From assembly GCA_022448365.1 (NCBI GenBank), contig JAKVCS010000001.1, forward strand, positions 1 through 64,000: a stretch of DNA of 64,000 nt. The letters are read 5' to 3'. This DNA comes from Saccharospirillaceae bacterium (GTDB lineage Bacteria > Pseudomonadota > Gammaproteobacteria > Pseudomonadales > Oceanobacteraceae). The notes under the pieces are model-generated. The model worked only from the letters and a program-made list of their open reading frames with translations. It searched no databases and was not told the origin of the DNA. A program made the translations under genes and the position numbers. Numbering within the stretch: position 1 is the first letter of the stretch; each line of letters opens with the position of its first letter. Shown here in pieces: positions 8,311 to 17,764 of the stretch.

Positions 8311-10914
8311 TCAGAATTCTAAACGCGCAGAAAGATAAGTAGTTCGTGGCTCACCCACATTGATCCGGAAAGCATTAATAGAGGCTGGGTAATATTCCTT
8401 ATCCTCCAGGTTTTTAACCCCGGCCTGCAACCGTATACGTGAGGTGTCACCCAGTGATAAATAGTACCAGCTGGCAACATCCAGTAAGGTATAACCCGGC
8501 AGTTCAAAACTGTTATTATCATCGCCTTGACGATCACCGACGTACTCGGCACCGAGGCCAAATCCTAAACCTGCCATCTTGCCATCCTGAAACTCATAAG
8601 ACCCCCAGGCGCGTCCTTTCTGCTGTGGAACACTCTTTGGACGATTTCCTTCATTGTCTACATTATCGTTATTATCATTAACAATACGGGCGTCCATATG
8701 TGTAATGCTGGCCAATACATTTAAGCCAGGAACAAATTGCATCGTGGCACTCAATTCAACGCCTTTTGTTTCTTCTTTACCGTTAAGATTAGAAACGAAG
8801 TTATTGTCAACCGACCAGACATTTTCGCGAGTGAGGTGGTATACAGAACCTAATAGTCGCAGTTTATCGTCCAGCATTGACGACTTAACGCCTAATTCGT
8901 ACTGATTAGCTTCTTCCGGTGCCAGATTTTCTTCCTTAAGACCTTCAGTAGCTGATAAATTCGGGTAGTTCGGTAAAAACGATTCGGAGTACGAAGCATA
9001 GACTGACGTTCCTGCTTTGATTTGATACAGCAAACCCAACTGTCCACTGATATTGTCGTTCTTACTTTTCAACTGGCGCTTGTCAGTGTCTGCCAAGGGT
9101 GCGTATGTACCGGCGGCTGGGCCATCGGCAAAATACACATCAGAATCCCGTTTCAACTCAAAGTTGTCATAGCGTAGGCCAGTCAACAGCGTCATATCAT
9201 CCGTAAGATAACTCAGATTTTGTATCGAGAATCCGTATTCGGTGTGTTTATCGAATTCATCATTCAGTGTTTTTTGCTCACGCTTTTCGTAAGCAGGACG
9301 CACTTCATCATAAATATTAATAGTATTGAGATCGAGTGCATACAAAGTGACCGTAGGTGGTGCCAGAGCGCCTGTGATGTCCTGCAAGGCAATCCCATTA
9401 CGCTTGTCCAGCTCACGCTTAGTGTAATTCACACCAACATATAAGGTGTTGTTGACACCGCCGAGTTCAAAATCACCACTCAGACTGTCAGAGAAGAATA
9501 AATCGCTTTCTTTCACATCGACGTTGGTGTCAGCCGTTCGCACCAAAAGCCCATTTGCCTGGACCGATTGACTGTTTCGCAGCTGAATTAATTCCAGCAA
9601 GTTCCTCGGTACTCCATTTAAACCAAAGGTCGGGCGCGCCTGGTAATCATCAAACTGCTTTTCGGCATAGCTGACTTTAAAGCGATTAATCCAGCCAGAA
9701 CGAAATTCATGATCGAAGTCGAAAGAAGCACGTTTTTCGATGCTATCGCGGGTACTGAATTCACTGCCTAAACGGCGATCACGTGGTATATCAGCAATCT
9801 CAGTATTGCCATTGCCGTCATTAAATGCCACGGTACCGCGATCAATAGGTGCTGTTTTATCGCTGTGACTCAGACTCAGAGTAAAGGTGTTATAACTGTC
9901 CGGGGTATAGCTGATTGACGGTGCAATCAGACGGTTTTTGGTTTTGGCTTCAGTGGTTCCGTCCTCAGTTTTTACCTCACGGAAAGACCCCGAATTTTCG
10001 TCAGAGATTACAACGCGATATTGAACATCATCCGTTACTGAGCCGGTTGAATCAGCCGTGATTTTTTGCCTTCCCTGATCATCCAGCATCGCCTGAATCA
10101 TGTGAGCACTGTCGCGCTGTGGTTTTTTGGTGACGATGTTGATCAGTCCACCCGGACTCACCTGACCATGTAAAACCGATGCCGGACCACTTACTACTTC
10201 CAAACGTTCCACCACAGCAACATCAACACGGCTGCGGGCGCTGACCGGACTGCCATCGACAAATAAGTGATTGTTGTCCATACCGCGGATAAACACTTCG
10301 TCCTGAGCGCCGCCAAAACCATCGGAACGACTAACGCTCGCCGCATTAACCAGAACGTCGGTAATACGTTCGGCGTTCTGATCCAGAATCAGCTGCTCAG
10401 GCAGTACCTGAACAGAACGGGGCAACAAATCAACATCGGTTTCGAAACCGCTGGCGGAGTCGGCGCGATCGTATTCGTAACGACTTAACAAGGTTCCGCG
10501 GACGGTGACATCATCCAATTCATACTCAACCACCTCACGACTGGAAATAGTATAACTGCCATCATCCTGCTGCTGAGCTACCAGTCCGGTATCCTGCAGC
10601 AATAACGCCACAGCCCCACTGAAACTGTAGCGCCCGGTTAAACCATTACTTTGCTTGCCCGTCGTTAATTCAGGCGAATAGGATAATAGAACACCGGCCT
10701 GCTGACCGAGTTGGTTCAGCGCATTCTCTAACGAACCGGCGGCAATATTAAATTGCTGGGTATCGCTGGCGGTAGCTTTATCAGGAGCAGTTTCAGCCAT
10801 GACATTGGTGGGAATGACCAGACAGCCTAATGCTGTCAGCAGCATGCTTTTAGCAACAGCAAGGGCCAGTTTTGATTTGACCGCGGACGATGCGGGTAAA
10901 GATTGATGCGCCAT
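8311..10914 (-). CDS. TonB-dependent siderophore receptor with STN signalling domain
   Basis: The 867-residue outer-membrane receptor imports ferric siderophore. An N-terminal signal sequence (through VMAETAPDK) is followed by a secretin/TonB N-terminal (STN) domain (about 45-120, FNIAAGSLENALNQLGQQAG), a plug (about 150-270, with VNAASVSRSDGF and GPASVLHGQVSPGGLINIVTKKP) and a 22-strand barrel ending in an aromatic residue (TTYLSARLEF). The STN domain marks it as a transducer that signals through FecR. The start at 10914 has a Shine-Dalgarno (GAGGAT) and directly precedes the signal peptide; a Met ten codons upstream lacks one. Substrate is unknown, but the FpvA/FecA-like order suggests a hydroxamate or catecholate siderophore. 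Confidence 0.94.
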   Translation of the reverse strand: MAHQSLPASSAVKSKLALAVAKSMLLTALGCLVIPTNVMAETAPDKATASDTQQFNIAAGSLENALNQLGQQAGVLLSYSPELTTGKQSNGLTGRYSFSGAVALLLQDTGLVAQQQDDGSYTISSREVVEYELDDVTVRGTLLSRYEYDRADSASGFETDVDLLPRSVQVLPEQLILDQNAERITDVLVNAASVSRSDGFGGAQDEVFIRGMDNNHLFVDGSPVSARSRVDVAVVERLEVVSGPASVLHGQVSPGGLINIVTKKPQRDSAHMIQAMLDDQGRQKITADSTGSVTDDVQYRVVISDENSGSFREVKTEDGTTEAKTKNRLIAPSISYTPDSYNTFTLSLSHSDKTAPIDRGTVAFNDGNGNTEIADIPRDRRLGSEFSTRDSIEKRASFDFDHEFRSGWINRFKVSYAEKQFDDYQARPTFGLNGVPRNLLELIQLRNSQSVQANGLLVRTADTNVDVKESDLFFSDSLSGDFELGGVNNTLYVGVNYTKRELDKRNGIALQDITGALAPPTVTLYALDLNTINIYDEVRPAYEKREQKTLNDEFDKHTEYGFSIQNLSYLTDDMTLLTGLRYDNFELKRDSDVYFADGPAAGTYAPLADTDKRQLKSKNDNISGQLGLLYQIKAGTSVYASYSESFLPNYPNLSATEGLKEENLAPEEANQYELGVKSSMLDDKLRLLGSVYHLTRENVWSVDNNFVSNLNGKEETKGVELSATMQFVPGLNVLASITHMDARIVNDNNDNVDNEGNRPKSVPQQKGRAWGSYEFQDGKMAGLGFGLGAEYVGDRQGDDNNSFELPGYTLLDVASWYYLSLGDTSRIRLQAGVKNLEDKEYYPASINAFRINVGEPRTTYLSARLEF

Positions 10915-11027
10915 GAATATCAGATCCTCAAGGGTTACGTACATGGAAAATAGTGAAGAAAACGACTTCCTTTGCTATCCATGTCCCGTGAGAATCAAAA
11001 ACAGACCACTTTTTTCGAAAAAAATAA

Positions 11028-12044
11028 TCAGGCGGGTTGAGCAGTCACGAAGTACCGGGTCATATACTGCATTTTCACCGGCAGCACATTTTCCAGCGCA
11101 GAGAGGATGCGGTCGGTGTTTTCGAGCGGATAGCTGCCCGAGACTTTCAGATCGGCTATTTGCGCGGCACAACGCAATGTGCCGCGACGATAGCGGCTGA
11201 CTTCCGCAAGAAAATCCTCCAATCGCATACTGCTCACCACCAACATCCCACGTCGCCAGGCCAGAGCGTTTGACTCGACCTCCGATCGATTGAGCAACTG
11301 CGAGCCTTTTAATATCAGCTGCTCGCCAGCTTCTGCAGCCGTTAACAGCTGCGGAGCACCAGACACTGCGGTGGAAGAACCGGATTGAGAGGGAATAAAT
11401 ATCTCGACCCGTCCCGCAAGAACACTAAGGCGACACTGCCGGTTATGCTGATAAAGCGAAAATTCAGCCTCGTAACCCCGTATTGAACAGTTCAGCGCCT
11501 CAGCCGTTATATTCAGTTCAGTTGAGGCAGCCGGTGCTTGGCCAGCAGACAACAAAATTTCACCATCCACCAGGTGCACGGCTGCGGACTGCCCTGACTG
11601 TTTCAGGTTAACCGCCGAGTCGGTATTAAGAGTTACCTTATGACCCGCAAAAGTCAGCGTCTTTTGTTCACCGACGGCAGTACGATGATCGGCTTTCCAG
11701 ATACGCCATGGCAATTGCTCTGCTGCAAGCCAGCTTCCAGATCCGCAAAATAACAACAGCGTCAGAGCTTTCACCGAATCACGACGAGATACCGTATTAT
11801 CCTGCAGAATAACATCCTGAATCAGGGATTGGCCGCCGAGCTGACTCAGGTTAGAAAACTGATTATTGGTCTGCTGTATATGACGCCACGCTTGGGCATT
11901 ATCGGGGTGTTGCTGGCACCAATCCGCAACCTGACGAAGAACGGCTTCTGGATTATCGCCGGTTTGCACTTCCACCATATATTCGACGGCTTGCATCGCA
12001 ACCGCTTCATCAACGTCTGGCGGACTGGCTAGATCACGACTCAT
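11028..12044 (-). CDS. fecR: FecR-family anti-sigma/transmembrane signal transducer
   Basis: The 338-residue inner-membrane protein relays receptor occupancy to the sigma factor. A short cytoplasmic domain (about 10-65, with ADWCQQHPDNAQAW typical of FecR N-termini) precedes one membrane segment around residues 93-107 (ALTLLLFCGSGSWLA). The periplasmic FecR domain follows (VGEQKTLTFAGHKVTLNTDS to about 215), then a C-terminal STN-like module (RLEDFLAEVSRYRRGTL) that should contact the receptor's own STN domain. It overlaps the sigma gene by 4 bases, so the two are translationally coupled. Confidence 0.93.
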   Translation of the reverse strand: MSRDLASPPDVDEAVAMQAVEYMVEVQTGDNPEAVLRQVADWCQQHPDNAQAWRHIQQTNNQFSNLSQLGGQSLIQDVILQDNTVSRRDSVKALTLLLFCGSGSWLAAEQLPWRIWKADHRTAVGEQKTLTFAGHKVTLNTDSAVNLKQSGQSAAVHLVDGEILLSAGQAPAASTELNITAEALNCSIRGYEAEFSLYQHNRQCRLSVLAGRVEIFIPSQSGSSTAVSGAPQLLTAAEAGEQLILKGSQLLNRSEVESNALAWRRGMLVVSSMRLEDFLAEVSRYRRGTLRCAAQIADLKVSGSYPLENTDRILSALENVLPVKMQYMTRYFVTAQPA

Positions 12045-12583
12045 GATTCCTCATGGCCGATGGCGAAATAACACCGTGCACTGGCACGCACCAAATGGCG
12101 CTTTACTGTGGTAACTGATATATCAAGCCTTTTAGCGATGTCTGCCTGTTTTAAACCATCCAGCTGGGCATAAAGAAACGTCTGTTTAACCACAGCCGGA
12201 AGCCCTTCCAGCAAACGATCAATGTGAAGCAGGGTCTCAAACAAAATCGCGCGCTCTTCTTCGGATGGCGCAAAGCTCTCCGGTACCTGCGCCAGCGCCT
12301 GCAAATAAGCCTGCTCTAGCTGATCTCGCCGCCAATGATTTGCCAATACCCGCTTGGCAATGGTGGTCAGAAATGCTCTGGGCTCCTGCAATGCCAGCAT
12401 TTGCTGTTTGTTAACCACACGAACAAAGGTATCCTGACTCAGATCCGCAGCCTGATGGTGACATCCTAATTTGCTGCTCAACCAGGACAAAAGCCACGGT
12501 TGATGGTCGCTGTACAATTGATGAAGCTGCTGATTAATAGACGCTTGAGCATAATCAGAACCGGATAAATCAGCTGATGACAT
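12041..12583 (-). CDS. fecI: FecI-like ECF sigma factor
   Basis: The 180-residue sigma-70 family protein has only regions 2 and 4, as in ECF iron-starvation sigmas. Region 2 runs about 20-90 with AADLSQDTFVRVV and PRAFLTTIAKRVLANHWRR. Region 4 runs about 115-170 with the helix-turn-helix KQADIAKRLDISVTTVKRHL. It should direct transcription of the TonB receptor gene two positions downstream once released by FecR. Its own promoter carries a near-consensus sigma-70 element overlapped by a Fur-box-like palindrome, the usual arrangement for iron-repressed sigmas. The stop overlaps the fecR start in ATGA. Confidence 0.94.
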   Translation of the reverse strand: MSSADLSGSDYAQASINQQLHQLYSDHQPWLLSWLSSKLGCHHQAADLSQDTFVRVVNKQQMLALQEPRAFLTTIAKRVLANHWRRDQLEQAYLQALAQVPESFAPSEEERAILFETLLHIDRLLEGLPAVVKQTFLYAQLDGLKQADIAKRLDISVTTVKRHLVRASARCYFAIGHEES

Positions 12584-12614
12584 AATCCCCTCTTATCATG
12601 CTAACGGCTTAATA

Positions 12615-12633
12615 GATACGAATGGTTCGCATT
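12615..12633 (-). promoter_or_regulatory. Candidate Fur box in the fecI promoter
   Basis: The core TGCGAAC-C-ATTCGTA (minus strand, 12617-12631) is a 7-1-7 imperfect palindrome resembling the Fur consensus. With its flanks, about 12 of 19 positions fit the classical Fur box. It overlaps the -10 element, so Fe-Fur binding would exclude RNA polymerase. Confidence 0.55.
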
Positions 12634-12658
12634 ATAGGGATTTACTAAGAGGGTTCAA
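12631..12658 (-). promoter_or_regulatory. Sigma-70 promoter of fecI-fecR
   Basis: On the minus strand TTGAAC (12658-12653) and a perfect TATAAT (12636-12631) are separated by 16 bases. The start codon of fecI lies about 48 bases downstream of the -10 element. Confidence 0.7.
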
Positions 12659-12721
12659 TAGGCTTTACCAACGTGCTAACTGTCTTTGGTAGCACGCTGA
12701 CACGTTTCGGAAAGTCCAGAA

Positions 12722-12883
12722 TTAAGGCCCCATCCAGTTATTTTCCCAGCTGCGCCTGAGCGCCTTTGCGGATGAAGAATCGTTGTCGGACTGAATGGTT
12801 TGGTTGGGTGCCCGATCGAATTGATGGCTTAATGCTAAAACCGACAAAACTGCCATTAAAATAAAGAATATCAGTGCTTTCAT
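12722..12883 (-). CDS. Small (53-residue) single-span membrane or secreted peptide
   Basis: This short frame is supported by an excellent ribosome site: GGAGGTGAAA directly before the ATG. The peptide begins MKALIFFILMAVLSVLALS, a hydrophobic span or signal sequence, followed by a hydrophilic tail (HQFDRAPNQTIQSDNDSSS, then basic ALRRSWENNW) ending MGP. I know no family. It is alone between araC and fecI on the minus strand and fills most of an otherwise empty 420-base gap. The ribosome site plus membrane-like N-terminus make it more than a chance frame, but translation is not proven. Confidence 0.6.
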   Translation of the reverse strand: MKALIFFILMAVLSVLALSHQFDRAPNQTIQSDNDSSSAKALRRSWENNWMGP

Positions 12884-13004
12884 TTTCACCTCCAGGTTGG
12901 TTTACCCAGAGTATCGAATACCCGCGACTCGGCGCTTGTATAAAATTGCTTTAACGCGACTGAACAGTTATTTCTCCCTTAATTCAACATAGGTTAAAGA
13001 AAAA

Positions 13005-13838
13005 TCAATCCAGTACAGACTTTTGATATTGCTTCGGTGTCATGCCATAAATCGGTTTAAAACGTCGATTAAAATGACTTAAATCGGAAAAACCAAAATC
13101 AAAAACAACGTCATCAAGATCAGTACCGCTCTGTAGCGCCGATCTTGCCGCATTTATTTTGCAGCTGATAATATATTGATGCGGCGTAATACCAAACTGA
13201 CTACGAAACAGCCGTAAGAAATGATATTTTGACATACCAATCGCATTACCAACATCATCCAGTGTGATATCGGCACGAACGTGATCCTGAATAAACTCTT
13301 TGGCTTTTATCAGCAATTGGTCCGCTTTACGCACCACCTGATTAGGCACAAATTCTTGTTGATAAGCCGCCATCCGGGCACACATTTGATACAACCAATA
13401 ATCCAGTATCAAGGCATCGTTACTTTGCTGTGAAATCAGCTGGCTGAGCCGTAACACTGAGTCGCGTAATAAAGCATCACCAAGCACGTTATCGCCGACC
13501 CGAAAGCTATCAACCTGTCTGACACCGGCAGCTTCGAGCATCCTGCTTAACTGTTGCGGATGGATGTATAACATGTCGTAAAGCAGTGTATTGCCGGCTT
13601 CGCCATGGCCATCATGCACTTGCTCTGGATTAAACAGCACGATGTTACCCGGTTCGCTGCGCTGCAAAGAGCCACTGCTATTGAAATGCTGCAATCCCTG
13701 ACGGGTCAAACCAATAGAGAGTTCTTCATGCGCGTGTTTGTCATAGCTGAAATCATTAATTTCAGCGCGCAGCATGGTCACATCCTTAAGATGTTTGCTG
13801 CGTTGATACTGAAACTGATTGTCCGTTTTCATGGCCAT
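13005..13838 (-). CDS. AraC-family transcriptional regulator with cupin sensor domain
   Basis: The 277-residue protein has an N-terminal AraC-type cupin (about 20-130, with HEELSIGLTRQGLQHF and GNIVLFNPEQVHDGH, where the histidines line the pocket). A C-terminal double helix-turn-helix follows (about 180-275, DITLDDVGNAIGMSKYHFLRLFRSQFG and the family signature FSDLSHFNRRFKPIYGMTPKQYQ). It binds DNA as a one-component sensor of an unknown small ligand. In this subfamily the regulated gene is often a neighbouring exporter, but none is present; the divergent gene at 13973 is an unknown. Two ATGs near the N-terminus (codons 1 and 3) are equally plausible. Confidence 0.9.
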   Translation of the reverse strand: MAMKTDNQFQYQRSKHLKDVTMLRAEINDFSYDKHAHEELSIGLTRQGLQHFNSSGSLQRSEPGNIVLFNPEQVHDGHGEAGNTLLYDMLYIHPQQLSRMLEAAGVRQVDSFRVGDNVLGDALLRDSVLRLSQLISQQSNDALILDYWLYQMCARMAAYQQEFVPNQVVRKADQLLIKAKEFIQDHVRADITLDDVGNAIGMSKYHFLRLFRSQFGITPHQYIISCKINAARSALQSGTDLDDVVFDFGFSDLSHFNRRFKPIYGMTPKQYQKSVLD

Positions 13839-13972
13839 GACCGATGTTTATGTGACCACCCCAGCTTAACCCGAATCGCCTGACTGAACTTGGACAATAT
13901 TGCGGTTTTCTCCAGTCGAAGCGTTACAATGCAGACACCGCGACTCTGTGAGCCATTTTTAAAGAATAATTT

Positions 13973-14518
13973 ATGTGCCAAATCCTGATTCAGACACTGT
14001 GCCAGCAATGGGAAAAAGACCAGCGGGGAGAACCGTTCGCTGCGTTACGCAACCAAGTACCGGCCGCAGCTCTGGTAAACCCGGCAAAGCTGAAACTGTC
14101 AGATATAGATAACGGTATAAGATTGATATTGGAACGGCGTGGTGAAAATCGGTCCACCTCTGTTTACCCGACCGGTCGGTTCGAATTTGGATCTGTCACG
14201 GAGATAGGCACGCAACTCGACCGATTGCTTATATACCACGATCAACCAGGCTGGATTTGCTGGCGGTTAAACGGTGAATTCAAACAGTGGAATCTGGCGG
14301 ATGGTTGGGCAGCACTGGAATACCAACACCGATATCGTGTTGAGGAATTGCAAGACGGCAACCCAGTCATTTACTGGCTGTACGAACGCATCGTAATAAA
14401 CGTTGCAGTACTCGATAGCGACGCAAAGCTGGATAACAACACGACTAACAACTGCCCCGCGCTGAGTAGTTTTCTATCACCACCGGGGCTGCTTGTCTCT
14501 CTTCCTGATCAGTTCTGA
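13973..14518 (+). CDS. Hypothetical protein, 181 residues
   Basis: I do not recognise this protein. It is soluble-looking with no signal peptide, and its middle is rich in aromatic residues (PGWICWRLNGEFKQWNLADGWAALEYQHRYRVEEL), which suggests a compact beta-rich domain around residues 60-130. The C-terminal 40 residues look disordered (DNNTTNNCPALSS). It is divergent from the araC gene and convergent with fghA. It could be the AraC target, but only position supports that. Confidence 0.65.
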   Translation: MCQILIQTLCQQWEKDQRGEPFAALRNQVPAAALVNPAKLKLSDIDNGIRLILERRGENRSTSVYPTGRFEFGSVTEIGTQLDRLLIYHDQPGWICWRLNGEFKQWNLADGWAALEYQHRYRVEELQDGNPVIYWLYERIVINVAVLDSDAKLDNNTTNNCPALSSFLSPPGLLVSLPDQF

Positions 14519-14552
14519 CGCCAATGACTGAACAACGGCGTCCCCGCCCCGA

Positions 14553-15422
14553 TCAATCTGTCAGCGTTTTTGCATGAAAACGCAGATGGTCATCAATGAA
14601 TGATGCAATAAAATAATAACTATGGTCGTAACCCTCGTGCTGACGCAAGGTCAGTGGGTAGGATACTTTATCAGCAACCTGTTGCAGAACCTCGGGTTTT
14701 AACTGCTCCAGCAGGAAGTTATCCGCCAACCCCTGATCCACCAGCAATGATGGATAAGCGCTAATATCAGTAATACATGACATCAGCTCACAGGCATCGT
14801 ATTGCTTCCAATCCTGGCGATTATCGCCGAGATAGGCTGTGAAGGCTTTTTCTCCCCAAGGGCAATTAACCGGATTAGTTATCGGACTGAAAGCGGAAAC
14901 TGAGGTGTATTGGTCAGGGTTTTTCAAAGCAATCGTGATTGCGCCATGCCCCCCCATTGAATGTCCGAAAATCGCTTTTTTATCGGTTACCGGAAAATTC
15001 GCTTCAATCACCCGCGGTAATTCTTCAACAATATATTGATACATATTGAAGTGTGTTTGCCATGGATGTTCCGTTGCATTGAGGTAAAAACCGGCGCCTT
15101 GACCAAGATCATACCCATCGGCATCGGCAATTTTAACGCCATGCAAGTCGTTGCCCTCATCGCCGCGCGGACTGGTGTCTGGTGCAACAATGACCATACC
15201 CAGCTCAGCCGCCAGCTTTTGCGCACCGGCTTTTTGCATAAAGTTCTCGTCGGTGCAGGTCAAACCGGATAACCAGTATAGAACCGGTACTTTTGCTTCA
15301 TTCGCTTTAGGTGGCAGAAAAATAGCAAAACGCATTTTGCACTGGGTGCTCATTGCATCGTGGCTATATTGCTTATGCCAGCCACCAAAACTTTTATTCT
15401 GAGAAATCAGTTCAATACTCAT
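14553..15422 (-). CDS. fghA: S-formylglutathione hydrolase
   Basis: This 289-residue alpha/beta hydrolase releases formate and glutathione from S-formylglutathione, the second step of glutathione-dependent formaldehyde oxidation. The nucleophile is S155 in GHSMGGHGA, the acid is probably D229 in VDQGLADNF, and the base is H267 in GYDHSYYF, matching the human and bacterial esterase D family. The ATG at 15422 gives the conserved start MSIELISQNKSFGGWHKQYSH; an in-frame extension upstream resembles nothing and is rejected. It lies 168 bases downstream of frmA on the same strand, so the pair forms one detoxification unit. Confidence 0.96.
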   Translation of the reverse strand: MSIELISQNKSFGGWHKQYSHDAMSTQCKMRFAIFLPPKANEAKVPVLYWLSGLTCTDENFMQKAGAQKLAAELGMVIVAPDTSPRGDEGNDLHGVKIADADGYDLGQGAGFYLNATEHPWQTHFNMYQYIVEELPRVIEANFPVTDKKAIFGHSMGGHGAITIALKNPDQYTSVSAFSPITNPVNCPWGEKAFTAYLGDNRQDWKQYDACELMSCITDISAYPSLLVDQGLADNFLLEQLKPEVLQQVADKVSYPLTLRQHEGYDHSYYFIASFIDDHLRFHAKTLTD

Positions 15423-15590
15423 GGTATTTTCTCTTTTTTTAAATTTTCTCAACCAGTCTGTAGAAAGCGTTTCAGAGGGAGCTAATACAAAGGCAAAGCC
15501 GGAATCAAATACGCAGTTTACAACTATAAATGGGGATTTGAGTCCGACTTTAACCAAGCATAAGCAACGCAGTTAGTTTTCTACATTCGG

Positions 15591-16727
<1,137 letters not shown>

Positions 16728-16784
16728 TCAGGATCTGATTTTAATAAAGCCGGAGTTTCCCCAGACGATGATTCCATCCTACAT

Positions 16785-16810
16785 TAGCTATTACACTGTG
16801 ATAATAGCTA
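16785..16810. promoter_or_regulatory. Inverted repeat, candidate LysR operator (site 1)
   Basis: TAGCTATTA and its perfect complement flank an 8-base spacer midway between divergent frmA and lysR. LysR proteins bind interrupted dyads of this kind in divergent promoters. A related dyad lies 14 bases away. Confidence 0.6.
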
Positions 16811-16824
16811 TAATCTAAAATCAC

Positions 16825-16842
16825 TATTACATCTGAGTAATA
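16825..16842. promoter_or_regulatory. Inverted repeat, candidate LysR operator (site 2)
   Basis: TATTAC, six bases, GTAATA forms a perfect dyad 28 bases upstream of the lysR start. It shares the TATTAC half-site with site 1, consistent with a recognition/activation site pair for one LysR tetramer. Confidence 0.5.
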
Positions 16843-16870
16843 ATAAACAGTAACCGTATCAGGGCCTATC

Positions 16871-17749
16871 ATGTCTTATATACCTCGTTGGGAAGGCATC
16901 GCAGAGTTCGTCTGTGTGGTTGAAACTGGCAGCTTTACCGCGGCCTCAAAGCGACTGGCGATTTCTACCGCGCAGGTGAGCCGTCAGGTAAGTAGCCTGG
17001 AGCAACGTATTGGCATACAACTGTTGCACCGCACTACCCGAAAAGTGACGATTACTGAGCAAGGCAAGCGTTATTATCAGAGTTGCCGCCAGCTGCTGGA
17101 TGGTCTTGAGAGTGCAGAAAACAGCCTGCAAGAGTTGCAAACCGTTCCCAAAGGCAAGATCCGCTTAACCGCTCCCATTACCTTTGGTGAACGTCTGTTG
17201 ATGCCCCTGATTAATGACTTCCAGCAGCAATATCCGCAACTGAGTTTTGAAGTCGAACTCACCAACGCCCGACTCGATATTGTTGATGCCGGATTCGATT
17301 TGGCCATCCGCCTGGGACGTTTGCAGGACAGCCGTTTAAGGGCACGTAAACTCGCCAGCCGCCAGGTATATACCTGTGCTTCCCGACAGTACATTGAGCA
17401 GTTTGGCCAACCCCACAGTTTATCCGAACTGAAACACCACAACTGTTTACTGGGATCCTTGGAACACTGGCGTTTTAATGATCAAACTGGCGAAAAAGAA
17501 GTCAAAGTCGCCGGCAGTCTGCGGTGTAACAGCGGCGTTTCCCTTATCGACGCAGCACAAAAATACGGTGGCATTGTTCAATTACCGGCAGAATACGTAA
17601 GCCAGGGACTGGCTGACGGTTCGCTGGTGGAAGTATTGCGAGGTTACCGCCCACAGGCTGAGGGCATCTGGGGTTTGTACCCAGACAGCCGCTGGACACC
17701 CCCTAAAGTGGCACTATTGCTCGACTACTTTGAAGAGCACCTTGCCTAA
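16871..17749 (+). CDS. LysR-family regulator divergent from frmA
   Basis: The 292-residue protein has the LysR winged helix at the N-terminus (about 7-65, GSFTAASKRLAISTAQVSRQVSSLEQRIG) and a periplasmic-binding-protein-like effector domain (about 95-290, GKIRLTAPITFGERLLMPLI). It resembles the CrgA/AaeR-type clade. It starts 156 bases from frmA in the opposite direction with two dyads between, so control of formaldehyde detoxification is likely; the inducer could be formaldehyde, its glutathione adduct or another aldehyde. It is convergent with yegD, 15 bases apart. Confidence 0.93.
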   Translation: MSYIPRWEGIAEFVCVVETGSFTAASKRLAISTAQVSRQVSSLEQRIGIQLLHRTTRKVTITEQGKRYYQSCRQLLDGLESAENSLQELQTVPKGKIRLTAPITFGERLLMPLINDFQQQYPQLSFEVELTNARLDIVDAGFDLAIRLGRLQDSRLRARKLASRQVYTCASRQYIEQFGQPHSLSELKHHNCLLGSLEHWRFNDQTGEKEVKVAGSLRCNSGVSLIDAAQKYGGIVQLPAEYVSQGLADGSLVEVLRGYRPQAEGIWGLYPDSRWTPPKVALLLDYFEEHLA

Positions 17750-17764
17750 CTGTGTGAAACATCT

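Noticed and set aside
10915-11027. Possible FecI-type promoter for the TonB receptor
   Set aside because: The region must hold an ECF promoter, but no -35/-10 pair could be assigned with any confidence by eye.
12672-12696. 7-bp hairpin CGTGCTA/TAGCACG downstream of the 53-codon ORF
   Set aside because: No T tract on either strand and a long loop; too weak to call a terminator.
15423-15557. 45-codon N-terminal extension of fghA
   Set aside because: The sequence is unlike the esterase D family; the conserved N-terminus begins at 15422 with its own ribosome site.
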